64,000 nucleotides of DNA, taken from positions 62,001 through 126,000 of the forward strand of contig CANXME010002471.1 of NCBI GenBank assembly GCA_948144175.1, in the 5' to 3' direction. Shown piece after piece: positions 1 to 11,753 of the stretch. A model generated the notes under the pieces. It worked only from the letters and a program-made list of their open reading frames with translations. It searched no databases and had not been told where the DNA came from. Numbering within the stretch: position 1 is the stretch's first letter; each line of letters opens with the position of its first letter. Made by a program: the position numbers and the translations under genes. Origin of the DNA: Closterium sp. NIES-65 (taxonomy: Eukaryota > Streptophyta > Zygnematophyceae > Desmidiales > Closteriaceae).

Positions 1-2284
1 CGTGGGTGCCATTGGAGAGGTGGCTTGGGAGGAAGCCGCCGGTGGACATGCTGAGGGTGTTCGGTGCATGGCAATCGCCCATGTCCCCAAGACCTACCGC
101 AGTAAGTTGGGGGCGAGTGCAATCTGGTGTGTGCATTTGGGGCTGGCTGCTGAGAGCAAGAGATGGCTGCTGTGGGAACCTTCCAAGGGTGTGTTGTTTG
201 ACAGCAGAGATGTGAAGTTTGTTGAGGGCATGATGTATGGGAGCTGGGAGAAACAGCCGGAGGCCAGGGTGTCCCAGCAAATGGAGCAGATCACCATGCA
301 GCTGGACCTGACTCCTAGTGTGTGGGAGGAGGGAGAGGAGGGAGCTGCAAAGGGTGGTGATGGAAAGAAGGTACAGGAGGCACCTGCTGGTGGAGAAAAT
401 GATATGGAGACTAGCACTAGTGGAGCTGCTGGATCTAAGGGGAGAGAGCAGCAGCAGGGGAAAACTAAGAAGCCGAAGGGTGTCGTTATGAAGGGATGGG
501 AGACACCCGTCTCCAGGCCAGGACGTACCCGTATGGCTACTAACAAGCTGACTGCAGGAGCTGATGTAGCGGAGCAGCAGCTTGGGACCGAGGAGGCATT
601 GCTGATTCTACCGCATGGCTATGATCTGGATGAGGAAGATGAATCTGCCTACTGTTTTCTTGCCCCTGCACCAGAGGAACCAGCTAGCATGGAGGAGGCA
701 TTAGCTGGACCAGATAGGGAGAAGTGGCTGGTTTCCATGGATGCTGAATACCAGAGCCTGCTAGAGAATGGGACATAGGAGCTGGTGGTGCTGCCTGAGG
801 GGAAGAAAGCCGTACAGTGCAAGTGGGTGCTAAGGATCAAGACCGATGACAAGAGACAGGTCACCATCTACAAGAGTAGGCTGGTGGCTAAGGGGTTTAT
901 GCAGAAGGAGAAGCGGGACTTCAATGAGATCTTTGCTCCCACTGCCAAACCCCCTACCCTCCGTGTCTTGTTGGCAGATGCAACCGTTCGTGGGAAATTC
1001 ATCATTCAGATGGATATATCAACGCCATTCCGCAGTGGGATTTTAGAGAAGGAGGTGTTCATGACGCAGCCACCTGGGTATGAGGATGGTACGGGCAGGG
1101 TGTGCAAGCTGAAAAAGTCCATCTACGGCTTGAAGCAGGCGCCACGCTGCTGGTACCAGAAGTTGGCAGCTGTTTTAGAGGAGATGGGATTCAGGACCAG
1201 CAGCTGTGATGAGAGCCTCTTTCTCAAGGGGGAGGGGGAGAAGCTGGTGCTGTTTCTGGTCTATGTGGACGACATTCTTCTCTTTAGCAGCAGCATGAAG
1301 AAGATCCAGAAGGTGCAGCAGCAGCTGATGGAGAACTTCAAGTGCAAGAACCTTGGGGAGGTAAAGTACTACCTCGGGATGCACGTGGAGAGGGATCTGG
1401 ATCACATGTCGTTGAAGCTGCACCAGGAGAAGTTCATCAAGGAGCTTGGGGAGAAGTACGGAATTGAGAATGAGCGCAAGGTTGCAACTCCCCTGCCAGC
1501 AGAATTCAAGCTTGTGAAAGCTGCAGAGGATGAAGGGGTTGAAGCCGAGGAGCAGCAGCAATTTCAGTCCTTGGTGGGCAGCCTCTTGTATGCAGCAGTT
1601 CACACGAGGCCCGACATCTCTTTCTCGGTTGGACAGCTGGCCAGGGTGGTGCAGAATCCATCAGAGGAGCAGGTGGATGCAGCTGAGCGTGTGGTGAAGT
1701 ATCTGAACTCTCACCCAAGCATTGGAGTTCAATACTCCGCATCTGCACAGGTGAAGCAGAAAGGGGTTGAGGTGCTGAAAGAGAAGGGGGAGAGCCTTGG
1801 AGAAGGCAAGCTCTTTCTCACTTGCTTTACCGATGCTACGTGGGCCTCTGAGAAGGAGGATTCCTCATCAGTGGGAGGATACATCTGCGTAGTTGGAGGA
1901 GGACCTGTTAGTTGGAGGTCAATGAAGCAGACTAAGACAGCACTCTCTTCTGTGGAATCAGAGTACATGGCGATGTTCCATCGGGTGAAGGAGGTGATTT
2001 GGCTGAGGAGGCTTTTAGAGGAGATTGGCCAGGAGCAAAAGGTTGCTACGCCGCTGTTTTGTGATAGCAAGGGAGCTCTTGGGATGGCCAGGAACGCTGT
2101 GCTTCATGGGCTGAACAAGCACATGCGTATCAAGTGGCACTGGTTGCGTAAGGAGGTGAAGAGGGGGACGGTGAATCCGATCTACATCAAGACTCACCAG
2201 CAGCCAGCAGACTTCCTCACCAAGAGGCTTGCAGATGAGCCTCATTGGCGTTGTGTGCGCATGAGTGGAATGAGCATGAACTAG
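1..2284 (+). pseudogene. E1 pol fragment (integrase C-terminus, RT, RNase H), broken
   Basis: This corresponds to about residues 765-1526 of the intact family A polyprotein at 22891-27471. The polymerase motif YVDD is at 1262-1273 and the RNase H region ends at 2284, the same terminal SGMSMN as the intact copies. Two lesions are visible. One base is missing near position 65 (TTCGGTGCATGG against TTCGGTTGCATGG in E3), which shifts the frame. An in-frame TAG at 776-778 replaces the tryptophan codon of the GTWEL motif just before the RT. Near the first catalytic aspartate the conserved STAFLNG reads STPFRSG. The protein would have copied retrotransposon RNA into cDNA, but this copy cannot make a whole product. 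Confidence 0.92.
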
Positions 2285-2313
2285 TATGGAATGATGGGGA
2301 TGCAGCCGGCAGG

Positions 2314-2326
2314 CTGAGGGGGAGTG
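2314..2326 (+). other. E1 polypurine tract
   Basis: CTGAGGGGGAGTG lies directly before the TGTTGG start of the 3' LTR. The same run precedes the 3' LTR of E3, E4 and E7. In copia elements this purine run primes plus-strand DNA synthesis. Confidence 0.85.
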
Positions 2327-3414
2327 TGTTGGGTGCAAATTCACATTGCACGACATCCTGCCGTCTGTTTGTACGAGTATGCGTGTGCGAATGCATTTGG
2401 GTATGAATGGAATGTTCGTGTCTTTGTTTGCGTTCGCAATTTTCGCTTGAGGCATTTGCAGGTACTCGCGCATTGTGCGCTTCGGCATAACATTGTACGC
2501 GCTATGAACAGTTCAAGCAGAAAGGACGAGCTTGCAAAGGAACCCAAGATGGAAGCTTTGCGGTTCGGCTTACTTGATTGCGCAGATTCAGTTCTATCCA
2601 ACTCGAAATTGTGCTGTTTTGTTTGGTTGACTATATTGTAGCAGGGCAGGCACTATAGGGGAGCAATTTAGGTGAAGGTTGGATGTTGTTTGTCTGTATC
2701 TGCATGCTACAGGGCCAGGGGAAACCAGCGGAACCAGCATTTGGCTGGTTGGGCAAAGACAAAAGAGGTTCTGTTTTTAGGACCTGAACCTGGTTGTTGT
2801 TTTCCCAGGTTGGAAAAACAGAACCAGAGGTTGTTTACCAACCTACCACCTGCTATTTTGTCCAGCCAGGTTGGTTCTGTTGCTTGGAATTATTTGGGAT
2901 CATCCCTGGTTGTTCCCAGGTTGATTCCTAAGGTCTTTGCTAGCTAGAGCTATTTATTCCTTCTCTGTTTGTACCCGAATATAGTGAAATTGATTCAAGC
3001 GAATTCCTTCCTTGCTGGAATTTCTACGCGGTGCGACAGCGGAATGCTACCCGAGTCAACGCTAGTACGCTAGCACTCCAACGCTAGGCTAACGCTGTCC
3101 GAGCCATAACTTCGTAATGGCAAAACTTTTCGCGAGGCAACTTGGCGTATTTTAGAGCTCTTAGAGTGTGCTTCGATATAGGAAATTCTCATCTTAATCC
3201 GATCGACGGTCTGCACGATACGCTGCGCGACGTTCAAGGTACTCTTGCTGTTTTGACTTAGTCCCTCTTGATCCCTCTCTCTACAAACTCAGACCAGAAG
3301 ATAGGGGCTGGTCTTGTACCAGGCACCCAAGGACCCTTGGAGGTGATCCCGAGGAGAGGTTTTAAGTTTGATAAAGTCTTAATAGCTTGAGTTTATTAGG
3401 CCCTTACACCAATA
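2327..3414 (+). repeat. E1 3' LTR (family A), 1,088 bp
   Basis: It starts TGTTGGGTGCAAATTC and ends CACCAATA, a one-base change from the family end CACCAACA. It is collinear with the LTRs of E2-E7. The short open frames in it recur in every LTR copy and follow from conserved DNA, not from genes. Confidence 0.95.
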
Positions 3415-3553
3415 GCTTCATCAGGTTATAGCTGCTTGGGAGCCCCTTTAGGACGTGCGTGATGAACGACGCCGTGGAGCACCGGCCATCCTCATGGTGG
3501 CGAGAAGTCACCGAGCCCAATTGCAATAGACCGTCACAGTTTCATGGTTGCCC
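3415..3553 (-). pseudogene. Family B gag, downstream piece
   Basis: Read on the minus strand, this continues the gag fragment at 4645-5109 on the other side of the solo LTR. With small frame corrections it reads conserved copia gag words such as NHETVTVYCNWA and then FITHVLKGLPSSYNLMK, typical of the UBN2-type gag domain. At least one frame change and stops are present. The left end is cut by E1. Assignment rests on continuity across the target duplication TGCCC and on the motif words. Confidence 0.7.
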
Positions 3554-4644
3554 TGTTGGGTGCAAATTCATATTGCTCGGCATCCTGCCGTCTGTTTGTA
3601 CGAGTATGCGTGTGCGAATGCATTTGGGTATAGGTAAAATGTTCGTGTGTTTGTTTTCTTTCGCAATTTGCTTGATGCATTTGCAGGTACTCGCGCAATG
3701 TGCGCTTCGGCACAACATTGTACGCGCTATGAACAGTACAAGCAGAAAGGACGAGCCCGCAAAGGAACCCAAGATGGAAGCTTTGAGGTTCGGTTGAATT
3801 GATTGCGCAGATTCAGTTCTATCCAACTCGAAATTGTACTGTTTTGTTTGGTTGGCTATAGTGTAGCAGGGCAGGCACTATAGAGGTACAATTTAGGTGA
3901 AGGTTGGATGTTGTTTGTCTGTATTTGCATACTACAGGGCCAGGGGAAACCAGCAGAACCAGCATTTGGCTGGTTGGGCAAAGACAAAATAGGTTCTGTT
4001 TTTAGGACCTGAACCTGGTTGTTGTTTTCCCAGGTTAGAAAAACAGAACCAGAAATTGTTTACCAACCTACTACCTACTGTTTTGTCCAAGCAGGTTGGT
4101 TCTGTTGCTTGAAATTATTTGGGATCATCCCTGGTTGTTCCCAGGATGATTCCCAAGGTCCTTGCTAGCTATATCTAATTATTCCTTCTCTGTTTGTACC
4201 TGAACATTGTCAATTTGATTCAAGCAAATTCCTCCCTTCTTGGGATTTCGTTTCTACGCGGTGCGACGGCGGAATGTTACCTGAGTCAACACTAGTACAC
4301 TAGCACTCCAACGCTAGGCAAATGCTGTACGAGCCATAACTCCGTAATGGCAGAACTTTTCGCGAGGCAACTTGAATTATTTTGAAGCTCTTGGAGCGAG
4401 CTTCGATATAGGAAATTCTCAGCTTAATCCGGTCGACGGTCTCCATGATACGCTGCGCGAAGTTCAAGGTGCTCTTGTTATTTGGACTAAGTCATTCTTG
4501 ACTCCTCTCTTTACAAACTCGGACCCAAGGATAGGGGCTGGTCTTGTACCAGGCACCCAAGGACCCTTGGAGGTGACCAAGAGAAGAGGTTTTAAGTTTG
4601 ATAAAGTCTTAATAGGTTGAGTTTGTTAGGCCCTTACACCAACA
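3554..4644 (+). repeat. Solo family A LTR, 1,091 bp, TSD TGCCC
   Basis: A complete TGTTGG...CCAACA LTR with no internal region. The five bases before it (3549-3553) and after it (4645-4649) are both TGCCC, a perfect target-site duplication. It is therefore a full insertion reduced by LTR-LTR recombination. It splits the minus-strand gag of family B. Confidence 0.96.
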
Positions 4645-5109
4645 TGCCCATCCGCAGATGTGTCACTGCTCCTTGAGAGGGCCGATGTACAGGTTGTCGG
4701 TGAACTGGTACGTCGACTCGATGAAGTGCCACGCCTGGTGGCCGGCGTCTAGGTAGTCCGTACTCAGCATCAGGGAAATCCGCACGCCCGGGGAGCGGCA
4801 CCGCGAGATGATTGTGAAGATCAGCAGCTGCACAACGCGAGACTCCACATGCAGCTCAGAGTTGCTCTCCGACGGCGTCGCTAGAGTGCCGTCGACGTAG
4901 CATTTCAGTCCGGCCATCTCGAGCTGGGGCTCGATCACCTCCTTCCACGTGAGTATGTCGGGACGACTGACCAGGATGGAAGTGACTGAGATTCTGTCTG
5001 GCGTAAACTTGAAATAGCCGTAGCTCGGCGCTATTCGACCACCCGCTGTCACGTGCGTCGCCAAAGACGGAGTCAATCCGCTTGGACTACCTCCGACGTC
5101 GCCTTTCAA
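4645..5109 (-). pseudogene. Family B copia gag, upstream piece
   Basis: A minus-strand open frame of 148 codons (5109 to 4663) has gag features: a stretch around WKEVIEPQLEMAGLKCYVDG, then a tryptophan-containing helix region (AWHFIESTYQFTDN) as in the UBN2/retrotran_gag families of plant copia elements. The frame stops at the join with the solo LTR, and gag similarity continues at 3553-3415. The start at 5109 is only the first ATG of the open frame; the true start may be upstream. The protein would form the virus-like particle. The copy is broken by insertion and has no pol following it. Confidence 0.72.
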
Positions 5110-5524
5110 AAATTCTGCAGCTGCCGATTACCGCATCTTTCGCGCCTGAACGTTGCCGACTTCATCGGCGTGGATAAGTCCTCTCTGCCTCGACGCATAT
5201 CCCGTACTGCTGCCGACCTGCTCACCATCGGCGTTGACGCCCACGTCGACGCCGCCTGCAATGTTCAACGGTCGAGGTGAAGCTGGTCGAGAAGGGTGCT
5301 CTGACGCCCAGACAGCGCGGATGTCAGCGCGGCTTTTCCGACAGTATGGTTACGGTGCTGTCCATGCTCACCGCACATGCGGAGATGGCTCAATCAACAG
5401 GAGCTAGACTACGGGCTAGGTACAAGTTGGGAGTGATCTCTGCGTTCGTTCCTTAGTCGCTTCATTGTGCTCTCGCTACTTGCTGGTTCACGGGGAAATT
5501 GGCAAGGGTTTCACTAAGGAAGGT
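5110..5524 (-). other. Family B leader between LTR and gag
   Basis: This lies between the LTR end and the gag frame on the minus strand. The part at about 5400-5524 is similar to 17809-17936 beside the second family B LTR (shared words GCTAGACTACGGGCTAG and TTGGCAAG), so it belongs to the element. The usual TGGTATCAGAGC primer site is not visible next to the LTR, so this family may use another tRNA. Confidence 0.55.
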
Positions 5525-6271
5525 TTTCAACAATGATTCAGAATGACAGCAACAAAGTTGGCAAGACCGACTTTATCAGAGCTAACATGCAAGTCGGTCG
5601 ACTACCAGCGCATCTCGGTTGACCGCGTTGCAGGACGACTTGGTCGACCGCGCTTCAGCAAAGCAGAGTCGCGGCCCGCCAACGCTGCAAGTCGACGGCG
5701 TGCCAACGCTGCACCCGCGGGACAGTAACGCACCTGCTTCGCAGGTGTTCGCAGATAATTAGCGTGCTCTGCCTCGTCACCTGCACAGCACACACACAAA
5801 ATCATCGTCGTGCTGACGACTGCATCTGATCAGCCACATCGACTTCGTGATACCACACCGATGTTGGCCTCGCGACGAACACCTGGGCGACCGTCGCATT
5901 TTTCTGTAGAACACCATCGCTCGGGAAACCCGGTCGACCGTTCAACCGCTGGTCGACGGCCACCTAAAGTCGACCCTATCCAGGTCGACCACGCTCCTGG
6001 TCGACCAACTCCAAGTCGACCAGCCCAGCTGCCAGCCAACCACGCCAAGTCGGCTGCCCCAAGTCGGCGTCCTCAAGTCGACGCCTCCGAGGTCGACCTC
6101 GCCTAGTTGACCATCCATACTCGGCTCCCTTGCAGTGACCCCCGTTCAGGTCGACCAGCCCCGTCCACCAGCTCGCCCACTGCTATAGGTCGGCTGCACC
6201 TCCCACACACCCGACCACGAGGTCGGCTCCGCCCGAGCTAGGACAGGGCCTAACACAACTCCCGTTGACAC
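5525..6271 (-). repeat. Family B LTR, copy 1, 747 bp
   Basis: On the minus strand it begins TGTCAACGGGAGTTG at 6271, directly after a purine run (GGCAGGGGAG, 6281-6272). The other end at 5525 (TTTCAAC on plus) aligns with TGACAAC at 17937 of copy 2 and is decayed from TGTCAAC. The body holds about a dozen GTCGAC palindromes and many AAGTCGGC words. RNase H lies on its upstream side and gag on its downstream side, so it is the shared LTR of a tandem or recombined pair. Confidence 0.75.
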
Positions 6272-6281
6272 TCCCCTGCCG
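6272..6281 (-). other. Family B polypurine tract, copy 1
   Basis: On the minus strand GGCAGGGGAG precedes the TGTCAACGGG LTR start. The same run precedes the LTR start at 18943 in the second copy. Confidence 0.65.
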
Positions 6282-6387
6282 CGTTCACGCTTGGGCCCCC
6301 CAGCCCCCACGGCAGCAACCCTCGTCGGCGCGCACACAATACACAGCACGCCGGTCACCGCACCAGCCATGCAAGAGAGAATGGCAC

Positions 6388-6757
6388 CTATTGCTGCACG
6401 TCGTTGTCGCCGTCACCCACGTCGGCTAGGAGCACTTGGCCGACTGCGACAGAGCACCGGTTCAAGGCCAGATAGTGCAGTGCCTTCGTCAGGAAGTCAG
6501 CCGGCTGTTCGGTGGATGGGATGTAATCCAGCATGAACTTCCCACGCTTCACCATGTGCTGCAGCCAGGCTTGTCGCCGCTTCATGTGCTTGAATTTACC
6601 CATCGACCCCATGCCTTTGTCGACTGTGATGGCCGACTTGTTGTCCACCCGAAGGACAGTCGGCGTCCTGGCTTCCAAGTGCCGAAACTCTGCAAGGAGG
6701 AAAAAAAGGCGGCATCCCTCCTTGCCGGCTTTGGTGGCTGCCACGTACTCTGCCACG
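6388..6757 (-). pseudogene. Family B copia RNase H C-terminal fragment
   Basis: The minus-strand frame starts at AEYVAATKAGKEG, the second catalytic block of copia RNase H. It continues through VDNKSAI (third acidic block), the helix KHMKRRQAWLQHMVKRG and the conserved end EQPADFLTKAL, then stops at 6388. The N-terminal RNase H and all upstream pol are missing because the fragment ends at the solo LTR at 6758, beyond which satellite begins. In an intact element it would degrade the RNA strand during reverse transcription. Confidence 0.88.
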
Positions 6758-7851
6758 TGTTGGTGTAAGGGCCTAATAAACTCAAGCTATTAAGACTTTA
6801 TCAAACTTAAAACCTCTCCTCAGGGTCACCTCCAAGGATCCTTGGGTGCCTGGTACAAGACCAGCCCCTATCCTCGGGTCCGAGTTTGTAGAGAGAGGGA
6901 TCAAGAGGGACTTAGTCAAAACAGCAAGAGTACCTTGAACGTCGCGCAGCGTATCGTGCAGACTGTAGATCGGATTAAGCTGAGAATTTCCTATATCGAA
7001 GCTCACTCTAAGAGCATTAAAATAAGCCAAGTTGCCTCGCGAAAAGTTTTGCCATTACGAAGTTATGGCTCGGACAGCGTTAGCCTAGCGGTGGAGTGCT
7101 AGCGTACTTGCGTTTGACTCGGGTAGCATTCCGCCGTCGCACCGCGTAGAAAGGAAATTCCAGCAAGGAAGGAATTCGCTTGAATCAATTTCACTATATT
7201 CAGGTACAAACAGAGAAGGAATAAATAGCTCTAGCTAGCAAGGACCTTGGGAATCAACCTGGGAACAACCAGGGATGATCCCAAATAATTCCAAGCAACA
7301 GAAACAACCTGGCTGGACAAAATAGCAGGTGGTAGGTTGGTGAACAACCTCTGGTTCTGTTTTTCCAACCTGGGAAAACAACAACCAGGTTCAGGTCCTA
7401 AAAACAGAACCTGTTTTGTCTTTGCCCAACCAGCCAGATGCTGGTTCCGCTGGTTTACCCTGGCCCTGTAGCATGCAGATACAGACAAACAACATCCAAC
7501 CTTCACCTAAATTGTACCCCTATAGTGCCTGCCCTGCTACACTATAGTCAACCAAACAAAACAGTACAATTTCGAGTTGGATAGAACTGAATCTGCGCAA
7601 TCAAGTAAGCCGAACCACAAAGCTTCCATCTTGGGTTCCTTTGCGAGCTCGTCCTTTCTGCTTGTACTGTTCATAGCGCGTACAATGTTATGCCGAAGCG
7701 CACATTGTGCGAGTACCTGCAAATGCTTCAAGCAAAAATTGCGAAAGCAAACAAACACACGAACATACCATTCACACGCAAATGCATTCCCACACGCAGA
7801 CTCGTACAAACAGACGGCAGGATGTCGTGCAATGTGAATTTGCACCCAACA
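6758..7851 (-). repeat. Solo family A LTR, 1,094 bp, TSD CCACG
   Basis: On the plus strand it runs TGTTGGTGTAAGGGCC to TTTGCACCCAACA, a complete LTR in minus orientation. CCACG at 6753-6757 is repeated at 7852-7856. The left flank is family B RNase H and the right flank is satellite, so it sits at their junction. Confidence 0.96.
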
Positions 7852-10800
7852 CCACGCACTTAGTTCTAGTACTACTCATATGGCCAAATGACGCATTTAA
7901 TCTTACTACCACTCGTATCGCTTAGTAACGCACTTTCATTTAGTACCACTCATATAGCTAAGTAAAACACATACTCTCAGTACCACTCATATGGCTAAGT
8001 AACGCACTTACTTTTCTTACCACTCATATAGCTAAGTAACGTACTTATTCGTACCAATCATACAGCTAAGTAACGCACATACTCTAAGTACCACTCATAT
8101 GGCTAAATAACGCCTTTACTCTTACTACCACTCGTATCGCTAAGTATCGCACTTACTTTTGGTACCACTCATAAAAGTAGCGCACTTCCTCGTACCAATC
8201 ATATGGCTAAGTAACGCACATACTCTTAGTACCACTCATATGGCTATATAACGTCTTTACTCTTAGTACCACTTATATGACTAAATAACGCATTTACTCT
8301 AAGTACCACTCAGACAGCTAAGTAACGTACTTACTCTTAGTACCGCTCATATGGCTGAGTAACGCACTTAGTTTTAGTACTATACATATGGCCAAATGAC
8401 ACATTTACTTTTACTATCACTCGTATCGCTAAGTAACGCACTTACTTTTAGTACCACTCATACAGCTAAGTAACGCACTTACCCCTAGTATCACTCATAT
8501 TGCTAAGTAACGCACATACTCTCAGTACCACTCATATGGCTTTGTAACGCCTTTACTCTTAGAACCACTCATTTGACTAAGTAACGGCATTAACTCTTAG
8601 AACCACTCATATGGCTAAGTAACGTATTTACTATGTACCACTCAATGAGCCAAATAACGTACAAACTATTATTACCAGTCATATGGCTAAGTAACGCACA
8701 TATTGTTAGTACCACTCATTCAGCTAGGTAACGCACTTACTCTTAGTACCACTTATCTGGCTATATAACGCATTTACTTTTAGTACCACTCATTTGTCCA
8801 AGTTCCGCACTTAGTGTTAGTACCACTCATGGAGCTAAGTAATGCACCTACTCTTAATACCACTCATATGGTTGAGTGATGCACTTACTCTTAGTACCAC
8901 TCATACAGCTGAGTAACGGAGTAACTCTTATAACCACTCATATGGCTAAATATCGCATTTACTCTTAGTACCACTTATACAGCTGAGTAGCACACCTACT
9001 CTTAAAACCACCTATATGACTGAGATACGCATTTACTCTTAGTACCACTCGCATTGCTAGGTAACGCACTTACTCTTAGTACCACTCATATGGTTACGTA
9101 ACGCTATTACTCATAGTACCACTCATACAGCTGAAATAACGTATATACTCTTAATACAACCCATGTGGCTAAGTAACGCACTTACTCTTAGTACCACCCA
9201 TTCAGCTAAGTAACGCACTTACTATTAGAACCACTCATATGGCTAAGTAACGCATTTACTCTTAGTACCACTCATATAGCTTAGTAGCTTTCCTACTCTT
9301 AGTACCACTCATATGGGTGAGTAACGCACTTACTGTTAGAACCAGTCATATGGCTAAGTATAGCACATACTCTTAGTACCAATCATACAGCTGAATAACG
9401 CACTTACTTTTATTACTATTAGTACCACTCGTATTGCTAGGTAACCTATTTACTTATAGCACCACTCGTATTGCTATAAAACGCCTTTACTTTAGTACCA
9501 TTCATATGACTAAATAACGCATTTACTTTTAGCACCACTCATGCAGCTGAGCAACGCACTTATTCTTAGTACCGCTCATATAGCTAAGTAACGCACCTAC
9601 TCTTAGTACCAATCACATGGCTAAGTAACGCACTCTCTCTTAGTACCACTCATACAGCTAAGTAACGCACATACTCTTAGAACCACTCATATAGCTAAGT
9701 ATCGCACTTACATTTAGTACCACGCATAGAGGTGAGTAACGCACTTAAACTTAGAACCACCCATATGGCTAATTAACGCACTTACTCTTAGTACCACTCA
9801 TATTGCTAGGTAACGCACTTACTCTTAGTACAATTCATATGGCCAAATAATGCATTACTTCTTACTACCATTCGTATCGCTAAGCAACGCAGTAACTCTT
9901 GGTACCACTCCTATATGCACTTACTCTTACTACCAATCATATAGAAAAGTAACGCATAAGCTCTTAGTATCACTCATATGGCTATATAACGCCTTTACTC
10001 TTAGTACCACTCACATGACTAAATAACGCATTTACTCTTAGTACCACTCATATGGCTAAGTAACGCACTTACATTTAGTACCACTCATACAGCTGAGTAA
10101 CAAACTTACTTTTAGAACCACTCATATGGCTAAGTAGCACACGTACTCTTATTACCTCTTATACAGCTGAGTAACGCACTTACTCTTACAACCACCTACA
10201 TGGCTAAGTAATGCACTTATTCTTAGTACCACCCGTATTGCTAGGTAACGCACTTACTCGTAGTACCACTCATATGGCCAAATAACGCATTTGTTCTTAC
10301 TACCACTCGTGTGGCTAAGTAATGCACTTGCTCTTGGTACCACTCATTTAAGTAACGCACTTACTCTTAGTACCAGTCATATAGATAACTAACGCACAAA
10401 CTCTTATTACCACTCATGTGGCAATGTAACACCTTTACTCTTATATCTACTCAAATGACTAAGTAATGCATTTACTCTTAGTACCACTCATATGGCTAAG
10501 TAACGCACTTACGCTTAGTACCACTCATACAGCTGAGTAAGAAACTTACTTTTAGAACCACTCATATGGCTAAGTAGCACACGTACTCTTATTACCACAT
10601 ATACAGCTGAGTAACGCACTTACTCTTACAACCACCTATATGGCTAAGTAATGCATTTACTCTTAGTACCACCCGTATTGCTAGGTAACGCACTTACTCG
10701 TAGTACAACTCATATGGCCAAATAACGCATTTGTTCTTAGTACAACTCGTATCGCTAAGTAACGCACTTGCTCTTGGTACCACTCATTTAAGTAACGCAC

Positions 10801-11753
10801 TTACTCTTAGTACCAGTCATATAGATAACTAACGCACAAACTCTTATTACCACTCATGTGGCTATGTAATATATTTGCTCTTAGTTCCACTCAAATGACA
10901 AAGTAACGCATTTACTCTTACTACCACTCGTATCGTTAAGTAATGCACTCACTTTTATTACCACCCATATAGGTAAGTAACGCACATACTCGTACCAATC
11001 ATGTAGCTAAGTAACGCACATACTCTCAGTACCACTCATATGGCTATATAACGCCTTTACTCTTAGTACTACTCATACGGCCAAATAACGCATCTACTCT
11101 TACTACCACTCGTATCGCTAAGTATCGCACTTACTCTTGGTACCACTCATAAAAGTAGCACACTTCCCCGTACCAATCATATAGCTAAGTAACGCACATA
11201 CTCTTAGTACCACTCATATAGCTATATAACGTATTTATTCTTAGTACCACTCATATGACTAAATAACGCATTTACTCTTAGTACCACTCAGACAGCTAAG
11301 TAACGTACTTACTCTTAATACCACTCATATAGCTAAGTAACGCACTTAGTTTTAGTACTACTCATATGGCCAAATGACGCATTTACTCTTACTACCACTC
11401 GTATCGCTAAGTAATGCACTTAGTTTTAGTACCATTCATATAACTAAGTAACGCACTTATTCGTACCAATCATATAGCCAAGTAACGCATATAGTTTCAG
11501 TACCACTCATATAGCTATATCACGCATTTACTCTTAGTACCACTCATATGGCCAAATAATGCATTTACTCTTACTACCACTCGTATCGCTAAGTATCGCA
11601 CTTACTTTTGGTACCACTCATAAAAGTAGCGCACTTCCTCGTACCAATCACATGGCTAAGTAACGCACATTCTCTTAGTACCACTCATATGGCTATATAA
11701 CGTCTTTACACTTAGTACCACTCATATGACTAAATAACGCATTTACCACGCCT
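7852..11753. repeat. 37-bp satellite array, left block (about 105 units)
   Basis: The stretch is built from diverged copies of one 37-bp unit with the cores AGTACCACTCATATGGCTAA and GTAACGCACTTACTCTT. Single-base changes, short indels and unit variants (for example CGTATCGCTAAG and CATACAGCTGAG) are frequent. Some variants recur in groups: a block near 10110 resembles one near 10552, about 12 units apart, and TTTTGGTACCACTCATAAAA recurs near 8155 and 11600. No coding sequence is seen. The last few bases before 11754 leave the repeat pattern. Confidence 0.95.

Larger units (their letters stand above)
1..3414 (+). mobile_element. E1: 3' part of a family A Ty1/copia retrotransposon
   Basis: The window opens inside the integrase region of a family A element and runs through reverse transcriptase, RNase H, polypurine tract and 3' LTR. 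The 5' half lies outside the window, so its target duplication cannot be tested. It ends against the minus-strand gag of family B, so E1 probably landed in that older element. Compared with E3 it has more substitutions, a frameshift and a stop, so it is an older, inactive copy. Confidence 0.93.

Noticed and set aside
3415-3553. Host sequence between E1 and the solo LTR
   Set aside because: On the minus strand it continues the family B gag across the TGCCC duplication, so it is element DNA.
6842-7102. Recurring 82- to 105-codon frames in each family A LTR, on both strands
   Set aside because: They appear at the same place in every LTR only because the LTR is conserved. They overlap on opposite strands, lack known domains and change or break between copies.
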